From NCBI RefSeq assembly GCF_000737065.1, contig NZ_AQRC01000006.1, positions 171,162-235,161 of the forward strand: 64,000 nt of DNA. Direction: 5' to 3'. The DNA is from Thioclava atlantica. Lineage in GTDB: Bacteria; Pseudomonadota; Alphaproteobacteria; Rhodobacterales; Rhodobacteraceae. Made by a program: the position numbers and the translations under genes. Below are positions 1-8,458 of the stretch, one piece after another. The notes beneath the pieces are model-generated. The model had not been told where the DNA came from. It saw only the letters and a list, made by a program, of their open reading frames with translations, and searched no databases. The stretch's first letter is position 1, and each line of letters begins with the position of its first letter.

Positions 1-789
1 TCCGTCGGGACTGTCGATATTCACCGAATGGCTTGAGCTGGCAAATTTGATCGCCATCTCGATCTTCGCCCCGGCATTGAGCGCCTCGTCGAGCTTCTCC
101 ATCGGCACGCCGCTCGGCAGGAGGAAATTGCCGTCATAGGTGACGTCGGTGAACTCGCCGTCGAAATTGAACGTGCCGCCGGATTCGGGATCGGCCCCGG
201 AGGCGGAGTATTTCACCAGGCCCGTCTTGACCGAGGACTTCACGCTATCCGCGTCGCCCTTCAGCATCTCGTAGCGCCCGGTCGTGTTCTCCATCGAGAG
301 CCAGATCTTGATCGGCAGGTTCTTGTCCTGCGTGCTCGCCTGATCCATCTCGAGCGTGATCTTCGGCGCGTCGATATCGTAGATCATGTCCTCGGGCGTG
401 CCCGAAACCACCAGCTTGGTGCCGGTCTGGGTCATCACCATGTCGAGCTCCACCGGGGGCTCGTCGGGCACATCGGCGCGGGCGATGCCGGTCATCTTCT
501 CGGAGACGCTCGCCTCGACCGAGCCGTCGCCGCGATCGCGCAGGCGGATCTCGGGGATCGTCATGTCGAAGCTTGACCCTTCGACGGAATTGACGAGCTT
601 CACATCCGAGATCGTGAGCACATCGCCCGCCCGGTCGCTCTTGCCGACGGTGACGTCGTAGCCATAGGTTTCGTAGCCCTTTTCCCAGGCTTGCCAGACC
701 TGTTCGGGCGTCACATCCGCGAAGGCCGCCGTGCCCGAGAGCAATGCCGCGCAGACCGTGCCCGATGCAGCGGTTTTCAACCAAGCCAT
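1..789 (-). CDS. DUF2125 domain-containing secreted protein (3' end cut off)
   Basis: Reading the minus strand from the ATG at 789 gives 263 codons without a stop up to the window edge. The N-terminus MAWLKTAASGTVCAALLSG followed by TAAFA is a signal peptide with a likely cleavage after AFA. The mature part starts DVTPEQVWQAWEKGYETYG and is rich in beta-type, Thr/Ser/Asp segments such as GDVLTISDVKL. This is the pattern of the DUF2125 family, periplasmic proteins of unknown function common in Rhodobacteraceae. The C-terminus lies outside the window. It is divergent from the crotonase-fold gene at 906. The family call is from recognition of the N-terminal motif and is fairly but not fully secure. 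Confidence 0.7.
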   Translation of the reverse strand, partial: MAWLKTAASGTVCAALLSGTAAFADVTPEQVWQAWEKGYETYGYDVTVGKSDRAGDVLTISDVKLVNSVEGSSFDMTIPEIRLRDRGDGSVEASVSEKMTGIARADVPDEPPVELDMVMTQTGTKLVVSGTPEDMIYDIDAPKITLEMDQASTQDKNLPIKIWLSMENTTGRYEMLKGDADSVKSSVKTGLVKYSASGADPESGGTFNFDGEFTDVTYDGNFLLPSGVPMEKLDEALNAGAKIEMAIKFASSSHSVNIDSPDG

Positions 790-905
790 GACGAAACCTT
801 TCCTCAAACCCGAAATCGCGCTCATCCTCCCCTTGCCATGCGTGATGGTCAAGGGCCCGGAGCGCTGATAGATCGGTTGGGGGATAGCGAATTCGGGAGG
901 GAGAC

Positions 906-1520
906 ATGATCCGCCACGAGACCAGGGACCGGCTGTGGATCGTCACGATAGACCGGCCCGAGAAGGCCAATTCGCTCACGCGCGAAATGCTGGGTCAGAT
1001 CGCGGATCTCGCGGACCGCGCGGCCGAAGACGGGGCGCGGGTCTTCGTTCTGACCGGCGCGGGCAAGGTGTTCTCGGCCGGGGCGGATCTCGACGAGGCG
1101 CGGGCCGGGCTGGCGACCGATCCGATCTGGGAACGGCTCTCGGGCGCGATCGCCGCGCTGCCCTGCCTGACCATCGCCGCGCTCAACGGCACGCTGGCGG
1201 GAGGCGCGATGGGGATGGTCCTCGCCTGCGATCTGCGTATCGCGGTGCCGGGCGCGAAATTCTTCTATCCGGTGATGAAGCTGGGCTTCCTGCCCCAGCC
1301 TTCCGATCCTGCGCGCATGGCCGCCCTGATCGGCCCGGCGCGCAGCAAGATGATCCTGATGGCCGGGCAGAAGATCGAGGCCGAGGAGGCGCGTCAGTGG
1401 GGCCTGATCGACCGGGTCGTCGCCCCCGAGGCGCTCGCTCAGGCGGTCGAGGATCTCGCGGCCGATGCGCTTGGCGCGACACCCACCCATGTGGCCGGGA
1501 TCAAGCTTCTGGTGCCCTGA
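906..1520 (+). CDS. Enoyl-CoA hydratase/isomerase (crotonase) family protein, atypical active site
   Basis: A 204-residue crotonase-fold protein, shorter than the usual 255-265. The oxyanion-hole segments are visible: SAGADLDEA (about residues 57-65) and NGTLAGGAMGMVLACD (about 95-110). Aligned by eye to rat mitochondrial enoyl-CoA hydratase, the two catalytic glutamates (E144 and E164) fall on Gly in GMVLACD and on Val in YPVMKLG, so ordinary hydration of enoyl-CoA is doubtful. A CoA-thioester isomerase, hydrolase or decarboxylase role is possible. A GGGAGGGAG ribosome-binding site lies just before the ATG at 906. It stands alone and converges on the DUF2853 gene. Confidence 0.8.
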   Translation: MIRHETRDRLWIVTIDRPEKANSLTREMLGQIADLADRAAEDGARVFVLTGAGKVFSAGADLDEARAGLATDPIWERLSGAIAALPCLTIAALNGTLAGGAMGMVLACDLRIAVPGAKFFYPVMKLGFLPQPSDPARMAALIGPARSKMILMAGQKIEAEEARQWGLIDRVVAPEALAQAVEDLAADALGATPTHVAGIKLLVP

Positions 1521-1525
1521 CAGGA

Positions 1526-1551
1526 AAACGGCCCGGCGGGGTGCCGGGCCG
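1526..1551 (-). terminator. Intrinsic terminator of the DUF2853 gene
   Basis: A 9-bp perfect stem CGGCCCGGC/GCCGGGCCG (1530-1538 with 1543-1551, 4-base loop) is followed on the minus strand by TTTT (1529-1526). It lies 25 bases after the DUF2853 stop and right after the stop of the plus-strand crotonase gene, so it probably serves both. Confidence 0.7.
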
Positions 1552-1576
1552 AACGGGATTTCGAGGGTGCGTCCGC

Positions 1577-1918
1577 TCAGGCGTAGACGCTTTCCTTCCC
1601 GAAATGCTTGGTCAGCATGTAGTAGACCACCGCGCGATACTTGTTGCGCTCCGAACGGCCGTAGGTCTCGATCACGGAGTCGATCGCGTCCATCAGTTGA
1701 GGGCTGTCCGAGAGGCCGAGTTTCTTGACGAGGAAGTTGTTCTTCACCGTTTCAAGCTCGCCCTTGTCCGAGCCCGCCACGGTCGAGGCGTCGGCATCGT
1801 AGATCGAAGGGCCGCAGCCGATCGTGACCTTGGTCAGAAGGCCCATATCCGGATCCATGCCACATTTGTTCTTGAGATCATCGGCGTATTTCGCGATCAG
1901 CTCGTCTCTTTTTCCCAT
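1577..1918 (-). CDS. DUF2853 family protein
   Basis: A 113-residue soluble protein starting MGKRDELIAKYADDLKNKCG and ending HFGKESVYA. It matches the small DUF2853 family of alphaproteobacteria, which has no known function. The ATG at 1918 is preferred over an in-frame GTG at 1927 because AGGTGA sits 6-8 bases before the ATG. The segment SIYDADASTVAGSDKGELETVKNNFL and the C-terminal Tyr-rich helix are the recognisable parts. It is monocistronic, with a terminator directly downstream. Confidence 0.8.
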   Translation of the reverse strand: MGKRDELIAKYADDLKNKCGMDPDMGLLTKVTIGCGPSIYDADASTVAGSDKGELETVKNNFLVKKLGLSDSPQLMDAIDSVIETYGRSERNKYRAVVYYMLTKHFGKESVYA

Positions 1919-2002
1919 TTGTCTCACCTGTTGGAAGTCTTGCCGTCCGAAATTGAGGCTCGGGAAGCGTAAGACGAGATAGACAAATTACAAAGACAAA
2001 AC

Positions 2003-2344
2003 TCAGCCGCTGCGGCAGGCGACGCATTGGGTGAAGGTCGGGTCGAGTTCGAGGCGCTTGAAGGGGATCGGCTCGCCGCAGCTTTCGCAATAGCCGAACT
2101 CACCCTCGGCCATGCGCGCAAGCGCGGCCTCTATCGCGGTGATCCGGCTCTGGCGGCGCGCATCGACGGCGTTCGCCATCGCCTGGTTCTGCATCGCATC
2201 CATGCGCGAGAGCCTCCCGACGCTTTGCTGGTCGAGTTCGACCGGACGGCGCGCTTCGGCGGTGCCCGCCGAGTCCGCCCGCAGATGGGCAAGCTCGCGT
2301 TCCAGTTCCGGACGGAAGAGTTCGGCCATTTGCTCCGGGTTCAT
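2003..2344 (-). CDS. TraR/DksA family zinc finger transcriptional regulator
   Basis: A 113-residue protein with an N-terminal helical part and a C-terminal four-cysteine zinc finger: CESC (about residue 92) and CVAC near the end, joined by GEPIPFKRLELDP, the signature of the DksA/TraR family. Such proteins bind the secondary channel of RNA polymerase and tune transcription together with ppGpp. The protein is shorter than E. coli DksA (151). The start at 2344 (MNPEQMAEL) is chosen because GGAGG lies 8 bases upstream; the open frame extends further but without a ribosome-binding site. The residues at the coiled-coil tip were not verified. Confidence 0.8.
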   Translation of the reverse strand: MNPEQMAELFRPELERELAHLRADSAGTAEARRPVELDQQSVGRLSRMDAMQNQAMANAVDARRQSRITAIEAALARMAEGEFGYCESCGEPIPFKRLELDPTFTQCVACRSG

Positions 2345-2403
2345 CTCCGCTTCCTCCGTCTGTCGCGTTGGGCGAAGCGTAGCAAGGCAGGAGAGGTCCG
2401 ACA

Positions 2404-2431
2404 AATGAAGAACCGCGCCCGAAGGCGCGGT
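2404..2431 (-). terminator. Intrinsic terminator of ahcY with UUCG tetraloop
   Basis: On the minus strand the ahcY stop is followed by an 8-bp stem ACCGCGCC/GGCGCGGT (2412-2419 with 2424-2431) closed by a UUCG loop and followed by TCTTCATTT. A second small hairpin (CGCC, AAAA loop, GGCG) lies between it and the stop codon. Confidence 0.65.
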
Positions 2432-2456
2432 CCCGGATGACGCCTTTTGGCGGGCG

Positions 2457-3848
<1,392 letters not shown>

Positions 3849-3923
3849 GTACGGCTCCCGGATTTGATTTCGGGAGCTATGTAGCACCGGGTCCTTAACG
3901 CGGCAACAAAGCGCCAGAATCCG

Positions 3924-4421
3924 TTACGTCGCGGGAAGGATACCCTCGCGATGGAGCAGAGCGACGGGGTTCTGCCCCTGTTTCCAGCCCATGCCCGAGG
4001 ACACGACGCAAGACACGCCGTCGGGACGCGTATAGACCGCCGTCCAGGTCCCCATCATCGAGGACGCCCAGAGTTCGACCGACCGCCGGTTGTCGATCGC
4101 CTGCTTCACGCGCGGGGATTCCGCGAAATCGTGCTTGAGGACCTCAAGCAGTTTCGGCCGGTGATCGCAAAACGGGGTCTCGGCGTTCTGCGCCTCGCCG
4201 ATGGTTTCGATCTTGTCGAAGGCCGACAGGTCGCCATAGGGGATGTTCCCGCCGATATCGTCCATCGGCCGGCCGTCACCCTGATAGCCGTCGAGCATGA
4301 TCTCGCGCGGCGTCCGGTCGAGTGGATTCATATCGTTGCTGACCCGTGCCAGCGAGATCGTGGCCGGGACGCTCATCGCGATAATGCCAGCCGCCAGAAT
4401 GGTTTTTTTCGAGGCCTTCAT
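3924..4421 (-). CDS. Conserved hypothetical secreted protein
   Basis: A 165-residue protein with a clear signal peptide (MKASKKTILAAGIIAMSVPA, then a probable cut near TISLA). The mature part contains a hydrophilic N-terminal half (TPREIMLDGYQGDGRPMDD) and a conserved-looking C-terminal block with SVELWASSMMGTWTAVYTR and CVVSSGMGW. I know similar small periplasmic proteins from alphaproteobacteria but no function. Two Cys (in PFCDHR and VSCVV) could form a disulfide. The start has GGAGG nearby. It lies 75 bases upstream of ahcY on the same strand and may be co-transcribed with it. Confidence 0.7.
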   Translation of the reverse strand: MKASKKTILAAGIIAMSVPATISLARVSNDMNPLDRTPREIMLDGYQGDGRPMDDIGGNIPYGDLSAFDKIETIGEAQNAETPFCDHRPKLLEVLKHDFAESPRVKQAIDNRRSVELWASSMMGTWTAVYTRPDGVSCVVSSGMGWKQGQNPVALLHREGILPAT

Positions 4422-4598
4422 CGGAGTCCTCCACGTTTGTCTGTCTTGGGAGGCAAACTCACGCCGGGTTCAAATGTTCCCTCTTGACTGCGCGTTTACA
4501 CCGGGGGCGGGCTTGGGTAGTGACGTCGCAGCCATGTCCGGCGAGGGCCGCCCGGCCCTGGCGACCCGCATTTTTTCGAGGAAACAGACGGTGATCTC

Positions 4599-5183
4599 AT
4601 GAAACGCGCCTGGCAGAGAATGCTTTCGGGACGCAGACTCGACCTGCTGGATCCGACCCCTGTCGATATCGAGATCGAGGATATCGCGCATGGGCTCGCC
4701 TTCGTTGCGCGATGGAACGGGCAGACCTTCGGCGACTGGCCCTATTCGGTGGCCGAGCACTCGCTGCTCGTCGAACAGATCTTCTCGCAACAGAACCCGA
4801 AAACCGATCCGCGCTGGAAGCTCGCGGCGCTTTTGCACGATGCGCCCGAATATGTGCTGGGGGATATGATCAGCCCGGTCAAGGCGACGATCGGCGAGGG
4901 CTATGGCGCGCTCGATGCGAAACTCATCGCGGCGGTGCATATCCGGTTCGGCCTGCCTGCCGCATTGCCCGTGAGGATCAAGCGGGCGATCAAGAAGGCC
5001 GATATCGTTTCGGCACGACTCGAGGCGGAACAGATCGCCGGATTTTCCGCCAAGGAAGCGGACAAGATATTCGGCCGGATCGACTCCGAATATGGCGAGA
5101 GTTTCAAGATCCGGTTGCGCCCGCCATCCGAAGTGCGCGCGGATTACACGGCGCGGCACGCAGCGCTTCTGACCGAGATCTGA
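4599..5183 (+). CDS. HD-domain phosphohydrolase, YfbR (5'-nucleotidase)-like
   Basis: A 194-residue HD-fold protein. The metal-binding motif is complete: His in YSVAEHSLLVEQ (about residue 55), the HD pair in ALLHDAPEYVLGDMISPVK (about 82-100), and a distal Asp in KKADIVSARLEAEQ. This layout is that of the YfbR-type deoxynucleoside 5'-monophosphatases and related HD hydrolases. The substrate cannot be named from sequence. It is the only plus-strand gene between ahcY and the redox regulators, at the place where R. capsulatus has hvrB. It converges on hvrA and shares a hairpin terminator with it. Confidence 0.8.
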   Translation: MKRAWQRMLSGRRLDLLDPTPVDIEIEDIAHGLAFVARWNGQTFGDWPYSVAEHSLLVEQIFSQQNPKTDPRWKLAALLHDAPEYVLGDMISPVKATIGEGYGALDAKLIAAVHIRFGLPAALPVRIKRAIKKADIVSARLEAEQIAGFSAKEADKIFGRIDSEYGESFKIRLRPPSEVRADYTARHAALLTEI

Positions 5184-5191
5184 AACGAATT

Positions 5192-5214
5192 ATCCCCGCC
5201 AAAAGGGCGGGGAT
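5192..5214. terminator. Shared hairpin terminator between the HD hydrolase gene and hvrA
   Basis: A perfect 9-bp stem ATCCCCGCC/GGCGGGGAT (5192-5200 with 5206-5214), 5-base loop, sits 9 bases after the HD gene stop and 20 bases after the hvrA stop. AT-rich sequence flanks both sides, but there is no long T run. Confidence 0.6.
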
Positions 5215-5233
5215 ATTCAAATCTTTCGATTTG

Positions 5234-5542
5234 TCAGATTTTCAGATCGTCGAGCGATTTTCCGCTGTCGAGCGCTTCCTGCACCCAGCGGGGCTTGCGG
5301 CCGCGACCGGTCCAGGTCTGGCTCTGATCGTCCGGATTGGCGTATTTCGGCGCGACGATGCGGCGCGGCTTGTTCGATCCGGCGCCGGTCAGTTCCGCCA
5401 GAGAAAAGCCCATGTCGCGCGCGGCCTTTTCAAGCTTGTCGAGCGCTTCTTTCTTCTTGCGCTCTTCGAAATTGTCGATCGCCTTGTCAACTTGCTTGCG
5501 CAGGGTTTTCAGTTCTTCAAGAGACATATTTTCAAGGTTCAT
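5234..5542 (-). CDS. hvrA: H-NS family nucleoid-associated regulator HvrA
   Basis: A 102-residue DNA-binding protein. The N-terminal half (MNLENMSLEELKTLRKQVDKA) is a coiled-coil oligomerisation segment rich in Lys/Glu. The C-terminal half has the H-NS DNA-binding core, here ANPDDQSQTWTGRGRKPRWVQ, matching HvrA of Rhodobacter, which trans-activates photosynthesis genes under dim light and binds curved AT-rich DNA. It follows regA on the same strand by 69 bases of very AT-rich DNA. Its ribosome-binding site AGGAG is inside a perfect hairpin (see 5550-5570), suggesting control at translation. Confidence 0.93.
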   Translation of the reverse strand: MNLENMSLEELKTLRKQVDKAIDNFEERKKKEALDKLEKAARDMGFSLAELTGAGSNKPRRIVAPKYANPDDQSQTWTGRGRKPRWVQEALDSGKSLDDLKI

Positions 5543-5549
5543 TCGGTCG

Positions 5550-5570
5550 CTCCTGATGTTTTCAGGAGCT
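5550..5570 (-). promoter_or_regulatory. Hairpin sequestering the hvrA Shine-Dalgarno sequence
   Basis: On the hvrA-sense strand GCTCCTGA and TCAGGAGC form an 8-bp perfect stem with a 5-base AAACA loop. The right arm contains AGGAG, the hvrA ribosome-binding site, 7 bases before the ATG. Upstream (5571-5611) is AT-rich and may hold an hvrA promoter, for example TTGAAA-like and TTATAG-like boxes. Confidence 0.6.
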
Positions 5571-5611
5571 ATAATCGCATGTTTTATTAATTTTCAATCA
5601 ATATTTTTAAA

Positions 5612-6166
5612 TCAGCGCGGACTGCGCTTTGCCAGAATGCGTTGAAGCGTCCGGCGATGCATATTCAGACGGCGGGCCGTTTCCGAGACATTCCGGTCGC
5701 ACAGTTCGTATACGCGCTGGATATGTTCCCACCGGACGCGGTCGGCGCTCATCGGATTTTCCGGAGGCGGCGGGGCGGTCTCGCCCTTTGCCAGAAGCGC
5801 ATTGGTCACGTCGGTCGCATCGGCGGGTTTCGAGATGTAATCGGTCGCGCCCATTTTCACCGCGGCCACGGCGGTCGCGATCGCGCCATAGCCGGTCAGC
5901 ACCACGATGCGCGCATCCTGGCGTTTCTCGCGCAGCGCCTCGACCACGTCGAGACCGTTGCCGTCCTCGAGACGGAGGTCGATCACTGCATAGGCAGGCG
6001 GATCGCTCTGCACGATCGCGAGCCCCGCCGCGACGGTCTCGGCGGTCTTGGGCTCGAAGCCGCGCTTTTCCATCGCGCGGGCGAGCCGCGTGAGGAAGGG
6101 TACGTCGTCATCGACGAGAAGAAGAGACTTGTCCGGCCCGATATCCGCGCTGCTATCCTCGGCCAT
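5612..6166 (-). CDS. regA: Redox response regulator RegA (PrrA/ActR/RoxR)
   Basis: A 184-residue response regulator of the two-component system that senses redox state and controls photosynthesis, carbon and nitrogen fixation and respiration genes. The receiver domain carries the acidic pocket DDD (residues 19-21) and the phospho-acceptor Asp63 in AVIDLRLEDG, the same number as in R. capsulatus RegA. A four-proline linker (PPPPENP) joins it to the C-terminal Fis-type helix-turn-helix ELCDRNVSETARRLNMHRRTLQ, nearly invariant in this family. It lies between senC and hvrA, all on the minus strand. Confidence 0.97.
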   Translation of the reverse strand: MAEDSSADIGPDKSLLLVDDDVPFLTRLARAMEKRGFEPKTAETVAAGLAIVQSDPPAYAVIDLRLEDGNGLDVVEALREKRQDARIVVLTGYGAIATAVAAVKMGATDYISKPADATDVTNALLAKGETAPPPPENPMSADRVRWEHIQRVYELCDRNVSETARRLNMHRRTLQRILAKRSPR

Positions 6167-6227
6167 GAAAGATCTCCGATCCGTTATTCCCCATGCGTTT
6201 TAAGCGCTGGCTTCGCCGTGGTCAAAC

Positions 6228-6884
6228 TCAGCTTGCGCTATCGGCGCCCGCCTCATTCCACGCGTCGATGAAACAGCCGATCCGGTCCGCCATGTCTTCC
6301 GGTTTCGCATCGCGGTTGAAGTATTCGACAAAGCCGATCTTCGGAAAGACGAGATAGCTCTGCGTCGAGTGGTCGATCAGCGTGTAGGGGTCGTTCGGGT
6401 CCTGAACCTTGAAATAGGTGCGGTATTCCTGCGAGACCTTCTTGACCTGTTCGGGCGTGCCGGTGAGGCCGATCATCTTCGGATGCATCAGGTCGGTGAA
6501 CTGGCGCAGCAGTTCCGGAGTGTCGCGCGCCGGGTCGATCGAGATGAAGACCGGGGTGATCGAATAGCCGTGATCTTCCAGAAGCGTGACGGCCTCGGCG
6601 TTGCGCGCATTGTCGAGCGGGCAGACATCCGGGCAATAGGTATAACCGAAATAGAGAAGGCTGGGCTCGGTGATGACATCCTTATCCGTCACCGTCTTGC
6701 CGTTCTCGTCGGTCAGTGTGAACGGCCCGCCGATCGCGCCCGCACCACCGGCCACCACGCTCGAGCGGCATTGCGCAAAGATGTCTTCGCCGGCATGGCG
6801 CGTGCTCGCAAACCAGGTGAAACCAAGACCCGCGACCACGGCAAGCGCGGCGCCGATCGCCGAAAATTTCGCGATATTCTTCAT
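6228..6884 (-). CDS. senC: SenC/PrrC (SCO1 family) copper-binding thioredoxin-fold protein
   Basis: A 218-residue membrane-anchored periplasmic protein that delivers copper to cytochrome oxidase and, in Rhodobacter, links oxidase activity to RegB/PrrB. The N-terminal segment KFSAIGAALAVVAGLGFTWF is a membrane anchor. The copper ligands are the CxxxC in YCPDVCP and the His in TLIDHSTQSYLVF. The start at 6884 (MKNIAKFS) is taken because AGGGA sits before it; the longer frame to 6911 has no such site. It is divergent from regB and upstream of regA on the minus strand. Confidence 0.95.
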   Translation of the reverse strand: MKNIAKFSAIGAALAVVAGLGFTWFASTRHAGEDIFAQCRSSVVAGGAGAIGGPFTLTDENGKTVTDKDVITEPSLLYFGYTYCPDVCPLDNARNAEAVTLLEDHGYSITPVFISIDPARDTPELLRQFTDLMHPKMIGLTGTPEQVKKVSQEYRTYFKVQDPNDPYTLIDHSTQSYLVFPKIGFVEYFNRDAKPEDMADRIGCFIDAWNEAGADSAS

Positions 6885-6910
6885 TCGTCCCTGAGCTCCC
6901 TTGCCGTGCA

Positions 6911-6939
6911 TTGATTGCGCGAAGAGGGACGATTATCAA
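6911..6939. promoter_or_regulatory. Candidate divergent regB / senC promoter with two-fold symmetry
   Basis: Plus strand: TTGATT (6911-6916), 17-base spacer, TATCAA (6934-6939), a fair sigma-70-type pair 51 bases before regB. Read on the minus strand the same bases give TTGATA, 17 bases, AATCAA, a weaker pair pointing at senC. The outer TTGAT...ATCAA form an inverted repeat. The half-sites resemble FNR boxes but the spacing is far too long for FNR. Confidence 0.45.
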
Positions 6940-6990
6940 TGATTTCGTGCCGTGCTCGGCCAAATTGTGCGCTTTTGACGCGGAGGTGAC

Positions 6991-8373
6991 ATGGCCCGAA
7001 GCCTGGAGGTCCGACCGGGACCGGCCGAGATGCATCACGACTGGGTCCGCCTGCGCACGCTGATCTTTCTGCGCTGGACCGCGATTGCGGGGCAGCTCGG
7101 CGCGATCTTCGTCACCTATTACGTCTACGATATCGCGCTCGACCTGCCGCTCTGTCTGGCGACGGTCGGGGCGTCGGTCGCGGCCAATATCGTCTCGATC
7201 CTTCTGTTTCCGGACACCAAGCGCCTCACCCAGACCGAGGCCGCGGCGATGCTCCTGTTCGACATGGCGCAGCTCGCATTGCTGCTCTCGATAACGGGCG
7301 GGATGAACAACCCCTTCGCGCTGCTGATCCTCGTGCCGGTGACGATCGGGGCGACCGCGCTCGAACGCTCCGCCACGATCTTCCTCGGCCTTGCGACAAT
7401 GGTGATGATCTCGGTCGTGGCACTGGTCTACCTGCCGCTGGTCACGAAGACCGGCGAGGTGATCGCGGTCCCCGTCGTCTTCGAATTCGGCTACTGGCTG
7501 GCGATCGTCATCGGCGTGGCCTTTCTCGGGGCCTATGCGCACAAGGTCTCGAGCGAGATCCGTTCGATGGGAGAGGCGCTGAGGGCGACGCAGCTGGCCC
7601 TTGCGCGCGAGCAGAAGCTGACCGATCTGGGCGGCGTTGTGGCCGCGGCCGCGCATGAGCTGGGAACGCCGCTCGCCACCATCAAACTGGTCAGCTCGGA
7701 ACTTGCCGACGAGCTCGACGACGCGCCCGAACTTCGCGAGGACGCGCTGCTGATCCGGCAGCAGGCCGAGCGGTGCCGCGACATCCTCCAGTCGATGGGC
7801 CGGGTCGGCAAGGACGACCTGCATATGCGCAGCGCGCCCTTGATCGCGGTGCTGCGCGAGGCGGCCGAACCGCATCTCGCCCGGGGGATCGACGTGCGCT
7901 TCGATGCCCATCCCGCCCCCGGCGGGAGCGAACGCCAGCCGACCGTCTATCGCTATCCGGAACTGATCCACGCCCTACGCAACTTCATCCAGAACGCGGT
8001 GGATTTCGCCCGCACCACGGTCTGGATCGAGGCCGAATGGCGCGCCGAGACGATCACCGTGAGGGTGAGCGACGACGGCAAGGGCTTTCCCGCGAACGTG
8101 CTCAGCCGGATCGGCGACCCGTTCCTGCAGCCGCGCGCCAACGCGTCCGAACGCAAGGAATACGAGGGGATGGGCCTCGGGGTCTTCATCGCGAAGACGC
8201 TCCTCGAACGTACCGGTGGCCGGCTCAGATTCGCGAATGGTGCAGGCCCGCGCGCCGTCGATCCCGACAATCCCCGGCCGACGGGGGCGATGGTGGAGGT
8301 GACATGGCCCGCCGCGCGGCTTCTTGCACGCAAGGAGGATGCGCTCGGGTTCAACCAGCCCATCGAGCTCTGA
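6991..8373 (+). CDS. regB: Redox sensor histidine kinase RegB (PrrB/ActS)
   Basis: A 460-residue membrane sensor kinase, partner of RegA. The first ~180 residues hold six hydrophobic segments and the quinone-binding heptapeptide GGMNNPF (103-109, family GGxxNPF). The H-box AAAAHELGTPLAT places the phospho-His at 222, and the redox-active Cys of the ERCRDIL motif is Cys262 (H225 and C265 in R. capsulatus). The ATP-binding N, G1 and G2 boxes are seen in NFIQNAVDFA, SDDGKGFP and GMGLGVFIAKTLLE. It is transcribed away from senC-regA, the canonical arrangement. Confidence 0.97.
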   Translation: MARSLEVRPGPAEMHHDWVRLRTLIFLRWTAIAGQLGAIFVTYYVYDIALDLPLCLATVGASVAANIVSILLFPDTKRLTQTEAAAMLLFDMAQLALLLSITGGMNNPFALLILVPVTIGATALERSATIFLGLATMVMISVVALVYLPLVTKTGEVIAVPVVFEFGYWLAIVIGVAFLGAYAHKVSSEIRSMGEALRATQLALAREQKLTDLGGVVAAAAHELGTPLATIKLVSSELADELDDAPELREDALLIRQQAERCRDILQSMGRVGKDDLHMRSAPLIAVLREAAEPHLARGIDVRFDAHPAPGGSERQPTVYRYPELIHALRNFIQNAVDFARTTVWIEAEWRAETITVRVSDDGKGFPANVLSRIGDPFLQPRANASERKEYEGMGLGVFIAKTLLERTGGRLRFANGAGPRAVDPDNPRPTGAMVEVTWPAARLLARKEDALGFNQPIEL

Positions 8374-8394
8374 GCGGCAGCACCCGCAACGGGC

Positions 8395-8409
8395 TTAACG
8401 GGCCATTAA
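8395..8409 (+). promoter_or_regulatory. CtrA-type binding box upstream of the PAS-domain gene
   Basis: The sequence TTAA-CGGGCCA-TTAA(C) is an exact TTAA-N7-TTAA match to the CtrA consensus of alphaproteobacteria. It lies in the intergenic region 50 bases before the ATG of the PAS gene. TTAA is rare in this window, and I found no other pair with this spacing. Confidence 0.5.
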
Positions 8410-8458
8410 CTGTTTCGAGCGCAGTCTCGGGGCGGAATAGGTTCGAGAGGTCTTGGCT

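Noticed and set aside
3849..3923. SAM or SAH riboswitch before ahcY
   Set aside because: Only 75 bases separate the genes, and no conserved riboswitch core or pseudoknot could be recognised.
4442..4500. EcfG-like promoter before the secreted hypothetical protein (minus-strand GGAAC, 16 bases, AGTT)
   Set aside because: The -10 lacks the C of CGTT and there is no stress-related context; it is probably chance.
6911..6939. FNR/FixK box in the regB/senC region (TTGAT...ATCAA)
   Set aside because: FNR sites have four bases between half-sites; here there are 19.
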